Shown: positions 24,799 through 33,000 of the stretch, piece by piece
Position numbering within the stretch: position 1 is the stretch's first letter
Layout of the letters: each line of letters begins with the position of its first letter
Source: Streptomyces chartreusis
GTDB taxonomy: Bacteria; Actinomycetota; Actinomycetes; Streptomycetales; Streptomycetaceae
Length of the DNA: 64,000 nt
Assembly (NCBI RefSeq): GCF_008704715.1
Contig: NZ_CP023689.1
Location: 6,758,001 to 6,822,000, forward strand
Reading direction: 5' to 3'
Notes under the pieces: generated by a model
The model's input: the letters and a program-made list of their open reading frames with translations, nothing else
Told to the model about the DNA's origin: nothing
Database searches by the model: none
Made by a program: the position numbers and the translations under genes

Positions 24799-25395
24799 CT
24801 AGCGCACCCCCACCCGCTGCAACAACCCCCAAGTGAACTCCGCCACCACCTCCCGCCGCGCACCCCCCTCATCAGGCGCCACGAACGTAAGACCCCACCG
24901 CGTAGGAGCCGTGCCCTCCAATGGGCGGGCCGGGGCGAAGGCCCTGGCCGCCTCGTCGACCGTGCAGGACCAGGGGGTGAGGTCGGCGAGGGTGCGCAGG
25001 GGCGGGGCGGCGGCGCCGGGGGCGCGGACCAGCCACTCGTTCCAGACCGCGCCGTTCGGGGCGAGCAGTACCTCGAAGCGCAGGTCGGGCCAGAGCGGGA
25101 GCGGCCACAGCCAGGCCTCGCACTCCAGGTCGCCGACCTTGCGGGTGACGACGGACTCCGGCGCGCCCAGCACCGACCGGTACCGCGAGGCGGCGGCGCG
25201 CGCCCGCGGCGAGCGGACCATCGCCTGCCACCGCTTGTTCGCCTCGCGCATCCCGGCGAGGGAGACGCCCAGCTCACGGCGGGCGTCCTCCACCAGGTCC
25301 GGATTGTGGTCGGCCATGCGGCGCAGCAGCACCAGCTGGAAGTCGGCGGCGGTGAACGGGCTAGCGGGAGGCTTTCCGGAGGGCATGCGACCCAT
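24799..25395 (-). CDS. Hypothetical protein, last gene of the glycan operon
   Basis: Soluble protein of about 198 residues, no signal peptide or membrane segment. It starts around MGRMPSGKPPASPF (25395; the Met at 25386 is the alternative, neither with a clear ribosome site) inside the 3' end of the FkbM gene, pointing to translational coupling. Visible segments: helical DFQLVLLRRMADHNPDLVED and a Trp-rich core CEAWLWPLPLWPDLRFEVL. I do not recognise the family, and nothing in it shows an enzymatic role. Confidence 0.7.
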   Translation of the reverse strand: MGRMPSGKPPASPFTAADFQLVLLRRMADHNPDLVEDARRELGVSLAGMREANKRWQAMVRSPRARAAASRYRSVLGAPESVVTRKVGDLECEAWLWPLPLWPDLRFEVLLAPNGAVWNEWLVRAPGAAAPPLRTLADLTPWSCTVDEAARAFAPARPLEGTAPTRWGLTFVAPDEGGARREVVAEFTWGLLQRVGVR

Positions 25396-26188
25396 GGTCG
25401 CGCACCGGTCCGGCGGGCAGGCGGCCGTCCGGCAGGAACAGGACGGAGTTGACGTAACGAGGCCCCCGGAGGGCACCGAACGGCAGGACCCGGCGCAGCA
25501 GGCCCTGGGAGGCGACGTACGACGCCTTCGCCTGGTGCGCCTCCAACGGGAACGACGCCAGCGGCACCCAACTGCTGCCGGGCAGCACCCAGCCGTCGTA
25601 GCGCAGCAGGGACAGATACGTCACCACCGGGGCGATCGGCTGGATGCGGGACTCCAGTTCCACGAAGAGCGCCGGGCGGTCGCGGGCCAGGACGCCGGTC
25701 GCGCCGCGCAGCACCGCCAGCTCGTTGCCGTCCACGTCGACCTTGATGAAGTCGACGTCCTTGAGGCCGAGGTCGTCGAGGGCGACGCAGGGCACGTGCA
25801 GGGCGCGGGCGTGGATGTCCCGGCGGACCAGCGACGACACACCGCGGTCGCCGGAGTCGCCCGGCGGCAGCCACAGGCGGGCCGTGCCGGGGCGGTCGGA
25901 GGCGGCGGCCTGGATCACGCGCACGTTCGGCGGGGTCCCCGAGGCGAGGAGCCGCGCGAGGTGGGGGACCGGTTCGACCGTCACCACCTGCCGTGCGCGT
26001 CTGCGCAGCCGGTGCGTCCAGGGGCCGTACCAGCCGCCGACGTCGACCGCCGTGCCGCAGCCGGGCGGGCACAGGTCGGCGATCCGGGCCAGCTCCGGTT
26101 CGAAGCGCGGATAGACGGCCCTGGCGGTCGCCGCGACCAGCTTCACCGGCAGGAACGGGGCCAGGCGCGCTGCCATCGTCCTGGTCAT
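25361..26188 (-). CDS. FkbM-family methyltransferase
   Basis: Class I SAM methyltransferase of 275 residues. The SAM-binding glycine motif is TAVDVGGWYGPW, the acidic turn VVTVEPVPHLARLL, and the family signature DFIKVDVDGNELAVLRG (IKxDVxGxE) follows around residue 160. FkbM proteins O-methylate sugars, lipids or natural products. ATG 26188 overlaps the stop of the Trm112-like gene. In this operon it may methylate a surface glycan sugar; that is inference from context. Confidence 0.88.
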   Translation of the reverse strand: MTRTMAARLAPFLPVKLVAATARAVYPRFEPELARIADLCPPGCGTAVDVGGWYGPWTHRLRRRARQVVTVEPVPHLARLLASGTPPNVRVIQAAASDRPGTARLWLPPGDSGDRGVSSLVRRDIHARALHVPCVALDDLGLKDVDFIKVDVDGNELAVLRGATGVLARDRPALFVELESRIQPIAPVVTYLSLLRYDGWVLPGSSWVPLASFPLEAHQAKASYVASQGLLRRVLPFGALRGPRYVNSVLFLPDGRLPAGPVRDHGSHALRKASR

Positions 26189-26439
26189 GTGGCCATCCGT
26201 TTGAGGAGTTCCTCGTGTTCGTCGTCGGAGACCTGCCGGCCGGAGTCCGGCAGCAGCTGCGGGATGCCGTCGATGATCGGGTAACGGCGGTGCAGGCGCG
26301 GGTTGTACAGAGCTTCGGCAGTCTCTGCCGGGTCCTCCTCGGTGTCCTTCCCGGCCGGGGTGTCGGGCACGACCAGGTGCAGCGGCCCTTTGTCGAGCGG
26401 GCAGGCCAGGATCCGCAGGAGTGGGTCGTCGGGTTTCAC
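26185..26439 (-). CDS. Trm112-family small protein
   Basis: Protein of 84 residues starting VKPDDPLLRILACPLDKGPL and containing RRYPIIDGIPQLLPD, the standard bacterial Trm112/YcaR pattern. Only one Cys remains of the zinc knuckle seen in eukaryotic Trm112 (LACPLDKG). Trm112 proteins activate partner methyltransferases; here it sits between an EamA transporter and a FkbM methyltransferase, overlapping each by four bases, so the FkbM enzyme is the natural partner. GTG start at 26439. Confidence 0.85.
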   Translation of the reverse strand: MKPDDPLLRILACPLDKGPLHLVVPDTPAGKDTEEDPAETAEALYNPRLHRRYPIIDGIPQLLPDSGRQVSDDEHEELLKRMAT

Positions 26440-27374
26440 GGTGGCGTCAACTCCTTGGCACCGATGGAGGGTTGCGAGGGTGGAGCGGGCTGCCGGTCGT
26501 GCCGGGGCATCGACATCAGTACGGTCAGGGCGAGCGCCGTGCCCGCCACCCGCAGCGCCAGCCGCAGCGGGTCCTCGGGCAGCGCCTCGCCGAACGACAG
26601 CGTGCCGAGCACGGCCGTGTACACGCAGGTCACCGTCGTGCACACCGGCACGATCAGCGAGGCCCGGCAGCGTTGCAGCGCGGCCTGCGACAGCACAAGA
26701 CCGAACGCGCCGGTGAAGAGCAGGAGGTACGGGTACGGCGAGCGCAGCAGGCCGAGCACCGCGCCGCCCACCCCGCTGGTCGTCAGCTGGCTCGACACCC
26801 CCTTGATCGCGAGGGAACTGACCCCGTACAGCAGCCCCACCGCCACGCCGTACTCGACGCCGGTCGTCGGCAGCCGGTGCCGGTGCCGGGTCCTGCGCTC
26901 GGCGGAGCCGTACAGCCACACGCCCGCCGCCAGCGACGGCACGCACACCAGCAGGATCAGCGGGTACGGCGCCTCCTGCCCGACCGTCTCCCCGCCGCCG
27001 GGCCCTTCGCGCAGCGACAGGACGACCATCAGCAGCGCGGCGAGGATCGCGCCGAGCGCGTACCGTTCCCGCCCGCTGGTCTCCTCGCCCAGCAGCCGCG
27101 CGGACAGCAGCACGAGCAGCACCAGGCCGGAGACGAAGATGCCCTGCGCGGCGGCGATCGGCAGGGTGCGGTAGACCACGAGCTGGGCGGCGAAACCGGC
27201 GGCGAGGGCGAGGGAGCCGCCGATCCACAGCGGGCTGCCGAGCACCAGCCGCAGCAGCCGGGCGGGTTGCCGGATCGTCACCTCCGGGAGGGCGGTGAGC
27301 GCCCGTTTCTCCAGGACGAAACCGAGGCTGTACAGGGTGTTCGCCATCAGGGCCGCGGCCACTCCCCACCACAT
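26436..27374 (-). CDS. EamA/DMT-family transporter
   Basis: Membrane protein of 312 residues with about ten predicted helices, in the two-repeat EamA layout (MWWGVAAALMANTLYSLGFVL at the N terminus, and the end-of-repeat motif TAVLGTLSFGEALPEDPLRL). DMT transporters move small metabolites, or lipid-linked sugars in some surface polysaccharide pathways. It starts 12 bases after the upstream methyltransferase stop and overlaps the Trm112-like gene by GTGA. A role in export or flipping of a glycan precursor is a reasonable inference from the operon. Confidence 0.85.
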   Translation of the reverse strand: MWWGVAAALMANTLYSLGFVLEKRALTALPEVTIRQPARLLRLVLGSPLWIGGSLALAAGFAAQLVVYRTLPIAAAQGIFVSGLVLLVLLSARLLGEETSGRERYALGAILAALLMVVLSLREGPGGGETVGQEAPYPLILLVCVPSLAAGVWLYGSAERRTRHRHRLPTTGVEYGVAVGLLYGVSSLAIKGVSSQLTTSGVGGAVLGLLRSPYPYLLLFTGAFGLVLSQAALQRCRASLIVPVCTTVTCVYTAVLGTLSFGEALPEDPLRLALRVAGTALALTVLMSMPRHDRQPAPPSQPSIGAKELTPP

Positions 27375-27386
27375 GGTCCCCGCCCC

Positions 27387-28124
27387 CTAGGTCCGCCGCG
27401 CGTGCAGAAGCAGGATCGACGCGAGCGACGGCCTGGCACAGGCCAGCCGGTCGAACGGCCGCAGCGCCCGCGGTACGCCGTGGAAGGGCGCACCCGCCAG
27501 GCGTACGACCTCGAAGCCGGACGCGGCCACGAACTCCCGCAGCGCGCGGGCGGTGTAGAGCCGCAGATGCCCCACGACCTCCCGTCCCGGCCGGCCGTGG
27601 ATCCCGCGCAGGCTGACCTCCGAGAACACCGGCTGCACCCCGGCCAGCAGCAGCGCCCGGTTGTACCAGGCGGCCAGGTTCGGGGTGGACAGCATCAGAT
27701 GGCCGCCGGGACGCAGCACCCGGCGGATCTCGTCCAGGGCGGCGTCCGGGTCCACGAGGTGCTCGATCACCTCGCTGAACAGCACGGCGTCGGCGGCGCC
27801 GGTCCGCAACGGCAGCCCGCCGTCGGTGAGTTCACCGCGCACGGCGTACGGGATCCGGGTGCGGGCCCGCCGCAGGGCGTCCTGGGACCAGTCCAGGCCG
27901 ATGATGCGGTGGCCGGTGAGGAAGGGGGCGGCGGTGGCCGCGGCGGTGCCGTCGCCGCAGCCGATGTCGAGGACGGTGCGCGCCCGTCCGGCGGTCGCCG
28001 GGCCCAGGGCCTGGGCGAGCATGCGGGCCTGGCGGCGGCTGCGGGGGGTGCCGGAGGCGACCGGGACGGCGGGGTTCTCGTAGAAGTCGCGGAGGTCCTT
28101 CGGGGGTGGGGCGGTCGTCGTCAC
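27387..28124 (-). CDS. Class I SAM-dependent methyltransferase
   Basis: Protein of 245 residues. SAM motif I is TVLDIGCGDGTAAA, acidic loop IIGLDWSQDAL, motif for substrate orientation ADAVLFSEVIEHLVDPD, and post-I LRPGGHLMLSTPN, as in UbiE/COQ5-like methyltransferases. GTG 28124 overlaps the condensation-gene stop (GTGA). Substrate not readable; probably a sugar or lipid intermediate of the same operon. Confidence 0.88.
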   Translation of the reverse strand: MTTTAPPPKDLRDFYENPAVPVASGTPRSRRQARMLAQALGPATAGRARTVLDIGCGDGTAAATAAPFLTGHRIIGLDWSQDALRRARTRIPYAVRGELTDGGLPLRTGAADAVLFSEVIEHLVDPDAALDEIRRVLRPGGHLMLSTPNLAAWYNRALLLAGVQPVFSEVSLRGIHGRPGREVVGHLRLYTARALREFVAASGFEVVRLAGAPFHGVPRALRPFDRLACARPSLASILLLHARRT

Positions 28125-29719
28125 TCGGTCACCTCCGTGGAGTGCAGGTAGTGCTCGAACAGGTCCCGCAGATGGGCGCCGTCGCCGTGGCCGAGCAGGG
28201 CCCGCGACCAGCGCAGCGCGAGGTGGAGACGGCCGGCCGTGGAGGCGGTGGTGACGGTCAGGCCGCGCGGCATCCGGGCTGGCGCCGAGAACCACACGGC
28301 GTGCGCCCGGCCGGCGTCCGCGCCGAAGTCGAGGGCGTAGGGGATACGGCCGATGTTGCTGAGCAGGGTCGTCGAGGTCCAGGGCGCGGCGGCTCTGCGC
28401 AGGCCCCGGGTGACGGCGGCGCGCCAGGCGACGGGGGCGAGCGGTGCGGTGAGGAGGGCCGCCCCGTGGCCGAGCTGGGGCCGGGGGAGGGACTTCAGGG
28501 CGCGGGTGCGGGTGGCCGTGCGGTGCAGCAGGGCCGGCATGTCGGCCGGGGCGTGCGCGGCCAACTCCTCGGGAGTGAAGGGGACTTCGACGAGGCGGGT
28601 GCCGTTGCCGATGGGCATGGTGGCGTCCCGGGGGCGGTCGTCCACGGGCATGGTGATCCGCAGCGGGCGGGGCCGGTCGCCGTGTTCCCTGTTCCAGTGG
28701 GCGATCGTCAGGGCCGTGGTGACCATGAGCTGGTCGTTGACGGTGTAGGGGGAGCCCTTGGGGCGGTGCGGCAGGGGGAGTTCGGTGACGAGCATGCCGT
28801 TGCCGGGGGACGGCTCGGGGGTGCCGGGCACCACCCGCGCGGGCGGTGACCAGTTGGAGGGGGTCTCCTCGGTCGGCGGCGGGGTCTCCTGCGTGCGGAC
28901 CGGCGCGGCTGCGGGGGAGTTGTTCCGGCCGCCGTAGATCTCGGCGGCGGTGGCGAGGACGCGGAGGCAGGCGGGGCCGTCGAGGGCGGTGTGGTTGATG
29001 GTGAGGAAGAGAACGGTCCCGAGCGGCTCGCCCGGCCCGGGGCCCGGGATCTGCGGCGGCGGGGCCCCACCGACGGCCCCTTTCCCGGCAGCCGCACGGT
29101 CTTGTGTCTCGCCGACGGCCCCTTCCCCCGCAGGCGTACGGCCCTGTGTTTCGCCGACGGCCCTTCCCGCGGCAGGCGCACCGCCCTGTGTCTCGCCGAC
29201 GGCCCCTTCCCCGGCAGCCGCACGGCCCCGTGTCTCGCCCACGGCCCTTGCCCCGGCAGGCGCGCCCCGCGTCCCGCCGACCGCGTCCGCCGCCTCGCTG
29301 CCCTCGACCGGCCCGCTGCGCTGTACGACCTCCAGCCTGATCGGCGGCGACAGGGTCAACGGCGGCGCCTGGGTGAGCGCCCTGGTCCGTGCGTCCCGCA
29401 GGGCGTTGCGGCCCGGCGCCGGAAAGCTCACCACCTCCACGTCCGGCTCCGCCGTCAGCTCCCATTCGTACCGGCGCCGGTACCACCGCCCCGGCGCCTC
29501 CCGCATCAGAATCCGCGGATGCCGGCCCAGCGCCTGCGCGAAGGCCGTCCGCAGCCGCCCCTCGTCCAGCCGCCCCGGCAGATGGACCTCGATATGGACC
29601 GTCTCCGGCTCCTCCTCCTGGAGGCAGTGCCGGGCGACCTCGTCCACGACGGGGAACGGCACACGTACCGGCGGCCGCGACGGACCCTCGGCGCGCGCGG
29701 GTTGCTGGAGTGCGGTCAT
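28121..29719 (-). CDS. Condensation-domain (acyltransferase-like) protein with internal repeat
   Basis: Protein of 532 residues of the CoA-dependent acyltransferase/condensation fold. The active-site region reads TINHTALDGPACLRVL: catalytic His243 and Asp247-Gly248 of HHxxxDG are present, the first His is Asn. C-terminal half contains the structural motif TTLLSNIGRIPYALDFG. Between residues 145 and 218, ahead of the active site, are about five 14-residue repeats (AVGETQGRTPAGEG type). It resembles PapA-like lipid acyltransferases, so may acylate a glycan or lipid. ATG 29719 overlaps the stop of a duplicated mini-ORF. Confidence 0.85.
   Translation of the reverse strand: MTALQQPARAEGPSRPPVRVPFPVVDEVARHCLQEEEPETVHIEVHLPGRLDEGRLRTAFAQALGRHPRILMREAPGRWYRRRYEWELTAEPDVEVVSFPAPGRNALRDARTRALTQAPPLTLSPPIRLEVVQRSGPVEGSEAADAVGGTRGAPAGARAVGETRGRAAAGEGAVGETQGGAPAAGRAVGETQGRTPAGEGAVGETQDRAAAGKGAVGGAPPPQIPGPGPGEPLGTVLFLTINHTALDGPACLRVLATAAEIYGGRNNSPAAAPVRTQETPPPTEETPSNWSPPARVVPGTPEPSPGNGMLVTELPLPHRPKGSPYTVNDQLMVTTALTIAHWNREHGDRPRPLRITMPVDDRPRDATMPIGNGTRLVEVPFTPEELAAHAPADMPALLHRTATRTRALKSLPRPQLGHGAALLTAPLAPVAWRAAVTRGLRRAAAPWTSTTLLSNIGRIPYALDFGADAGRAHAVWFSAPARMPRGLTVTTASTAGRLHLALRWSRALLGHGDGAHLRDLFEHYLHSTEVTE
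29066..29287 (-). repeat. 42-bp coding minisatellite inside the condensation gene
   Basis: About 5.3 tandem copies of a 42-base unit, each encoding a 14-residue repeat such as AVGETRGRAAAGEG, AVGETQGGAPAAGR and AVGETQDRAAAGKG. All copies keep the frame and are slightly diverged. Confidence 0.9.
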
Positions 29720-30007
29720 GGGGCCTGGCCTTTCCCGGAGTCGTCCGTTCCGTTGCCGGCTGTGGCGCCGCGACGCTCGGCGGGTGCCGGTGCGGTCTCG
29801 TCCCGGTGACCGTGCCGCGCGGCCGCGTCCGCGAGGGCCGGCGGCCGCGACGGACCCTCGGCGCGCGCGGGTTGCTGGAGTGCGGTCATGGGGCCTGGCC
29901 TTTCCCGGAGTCGTCCTTCCCGTCGCCGGCCGTTCCGGTGCCGTGCTCCCGGGCGGGCGCCGGGGCGTCCTCGGGGCCGGTCGCCCGCAGGCGCGGCTTG
30001 CGTGGCG
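29668..30007. repeat. 170-bp tandem duplication of a gene junction
   Basis: Bases 29668-29746 recur identically at 29838-29916 (79 bp, offset 170). The unit holds the 3' end of the arabinofuranosyltransferase gene and the 5' end of the condensation gene; the rest of the unit is diverged but similar, both copies encoding a C terminus ending DDSGKGQAP. Confidence 0.9.
29716..29889 (-). CDS. Chimeric mini-ORF created by the junction duplication
   Basis: A 57-codon frame. Its first 17 residues (MTALQQPARAEGPSRPP) are identical to the start of the condensation protein and its last part (APAPAERRGATAGNGTDDS... ending GKGQAP) matches the C terminus of the AftD-like protein. The ATG overlaps the AftD-like stop and its TGA overlaps the condensation start, both as ATGA, so the ribosome could pass through it and keep the genes coupled. 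Probably no function of its own. Confidence 0.5.
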   Translation of the reverse strand: MTALQQPARAEGPSRPPALADAAARHGHRDETAPAPAERRGATAGNGTDDSGKGQAP

Positions 30008-33000
30008 GGATGCGCGTGGTCGGTGGATCGGGGTCCGGTACGCCGGGACCGCGGGCGGAGACGGTCGGCCCGGACGCCGAAGTGTGCGGCCCGGACGCGG
30101 AGGTGTGCGGCCCGGACTCGGGGGCGGTAGGCCCGGATTCGGGAGCGGCCGGCCCGGACGCGGGGCGCGGATAGTTCGTACCCGGCTCCCACTCGCCCTC
30201 CGGATCGGTCCCGAGCGCACTGCGCCCGCGCACCCGATGCGGCAACGGCCGCGTCGGCGCCTCCGGAGGGCCACCCGGGACACCGCCCCCGGCACCCATC
30301 GGCGCCCCGGCACCGCCCCCGGCACCCATCGGCCCCCCGGCGCCACCCCCGGCGCCCGAAGGCACCCCGGCAGCCCTCTCCCGTACGCTCACGACCCCCG
30401 CGAACAACCCGATCAGCGCCAGCACTTGGGCCGTATGACCGAACGCGCCGTCCCCTGCGCCCACCGGCTCCCCGGCGCCGACCGCGGCGGCGATCCCCGC
30501 CCCGGCCAGCGCGAGGAACGCGAGCGGCACCAGCAGGGCGTGCCTGCGCCACGCCAGCAGGGCGAGGGCCGGCACCAGCAGCGCGAACCAGCCGGCGATG
30601 AACACGCCGACCACGGTCACCGCGACCGTGCCGAGCCACAGCCCCGGCAGCGGCGGCACGGCCTGCGGCTCGCCGGTGTTCGGGGCCCGCCGGCGCCACA
30701 GCACCAGCCCGGCCAGCAGGGCGACCCCGACGGCGCCGCCGATCAGCCCGGCCTCGTAGGCCACCGCCGGCTCGTACGACAGCTCGACCGTGCCGCCGGC
30801 GCCCGCCGGGATCCGCCAGCCCTGCTGCCAGCCGTCCAGCCGGACCGGCGTGAGCTCCTTGCCGTTCAGCGTGGCGTGCCAGCCGTCGTTGAAGTTCTCG
30901 TACATCGTCAGATAGCTCGCCGCGCCCGAGCCCACGGTCACCGCGCGCCGGTCGCCGAGCCAGTCCCGTATCCCGAGGTCGCGCGCCACGCTCGTGGCCT
31001 CGGCGACCGTGCCCCGGGTCAGCGTCACGTCGGTCAGCACGAGCGGCCCGCCGTCCCCGGCCTCCACTTGGTGCTCCCCGGCCGAGAGTCGCAACTCGAC
31101 GTCCTCACGCCCCTGCTGACAGAGCATCACCTCGACCTGGCGCCGCTCGACCAGGTCCCCGACGGTCCCGCGCACGCTCGTCCGGTACAGCTCCCCGTCC
31201 ACCGAGACGACCGGCCCCTTGCCGCACGGCAGCGAGAACGGCCGGGAGCCGCGCGGCGGCGGGGTCCGGTACTGGTCGAGGGCCGGGACGTAGGCCTCCG
31301 TGAGGCCGACCGGGAGTTGCAGGTCCTCGTCCACCACCGGGTTGTAGAGGGTCAGCGGGGCCGTCTCCGTGACGGTGACGTCCAGACGGTCGGTGGTGAT
31401 CGGCGGGAAGCGGACGTTGCCGTTCTCGTCGACGCCCGCGATCGCCGCGCCGTCCGGGGAGCTGATGTGGACCTCGGTCGGGCGGCTGGAGAGGCCGCCG
31501 GCCGGCGCCAGCACGATCTCCCCGACGGCCTGCTTGTCGGGCCAGCGCAGATGGATCGTCGGACGGTCGCCCGCGATCCACGCCGTGGTCAGGTCGCCGT
31601 CGGTCAGGTTGCGCGGCGACAGCCCCGCCCCCAGCCGCGCCGTGGAGTCGGCGGTCGCGACGATCCGGTTCTTCTGGTCCGGCGCCACCTCGTACAGCAG
31701 CTCGTCCAGCTCCGTACCGGCGACCGGCACCGCGCTCGCCCGCATCTCGTACGTCCCCGCGCCGGCCGTGCCGAAGCGCCGGTGCAGGCCCGCCTCCGTG
31801 CCGGTCGCCGACAGACCGGTCGGGTCCGCCGCACGGGACAGCGAGACGATCTCGGCGGCGGCCGCGGAGTCCTCGGCGTCCGTAGGCAGCCGCAGCAGCC
31901 GGGTCACCGTCACGTCCGGCAGGGCGATCTCGGAGAAGCCCGCGCCGGTCAGTCCGGCCTGCCGGGCCACCGAGTCCGTGATCGTCAGCTTCATCCAACG
32001 CGTCGCACCCGCAGGCGCCTTGACGCTCTGGGCCGTGCCGTCCGGCCGCAGGAAGCTGCTCACCGCCCCCTTCTCCGTCTCCACCCGCACCCGCGTGGCC
32101 GCCGCCCGCACCGCCTCCTGCGGCAGCGGCGTCACCTTGAACGACGACGGCATGTCGTACGACCCGCCCGCGAAGGCGATCCGCAGCCACTCACCGTCCG
32201 GCGAGCCCTCCGAACCCTCGGTCCACGCCGTGTCCGGGTTGCCGTCGAAGGCGTTCACCGGGTCGAACTGCGGCAGATGGAAGAGCCAGCTGCCGTACGA
32301 GGACGCCGTCACCGAACGCGCCCCGCGCAGCTCGGCCACGGTCTGGTGGCCGGCGCCCGTGGTGGGCAGGATCTGGTGCGGCTTGTCGCCCGCGTCCTGT
32401 GCGGCGTCCGGCGCGTTGCGCTCGTCGCGGGTGTACGTGTACGAGGTGTTGGCGTTGACCAGCCCGAACCGGGTGTCCGCGCGCCGCAGCCCGTCGCCGG
32501 TGACCTGCACCTGCGGTGAGCCGAGGCCGGGGTGGTTGTCGCCCGTCAGCACGCTCGGCCGGCCCCGCAACTGCGACGCCAGCGGCAGCAGCGCCTCCGG
32601 GCCGCCGGAGACGACGGCCGTGTCGGCGACCGGTTGCAGCCCGGCCTGGTGCGGCCGCGGCACGTCCACGTCGGCCGGCCGGTAGATCTCCACGGCCCGC
32701 TGCCGCGGATACAGCCCCTCCACCTGGAGCGGGGTGCCCTCGGAGATCCGCCCGCCGGTCATGACCGGCCCGATGCCGGTCACCCGCTGGTACCCGGACT
32801 GCTCCAGGGCCCGCTTCACCGTCGTCGTCGGGACCGAGCCGATCTGGTCGGGGTCGAGGTCGTTGCGGACGACGACGTAGTACACGCCCGCCCGGCTCAG
32901 GAAGTCGGCCAGCCCCGGCACCCGGCCCCCGGTCATCAGGGCCTGCTCGACGGCGTCCATCGCGCGCCGGTTGCCGGGGGTGCCGAAGGGGACGTAGTCC

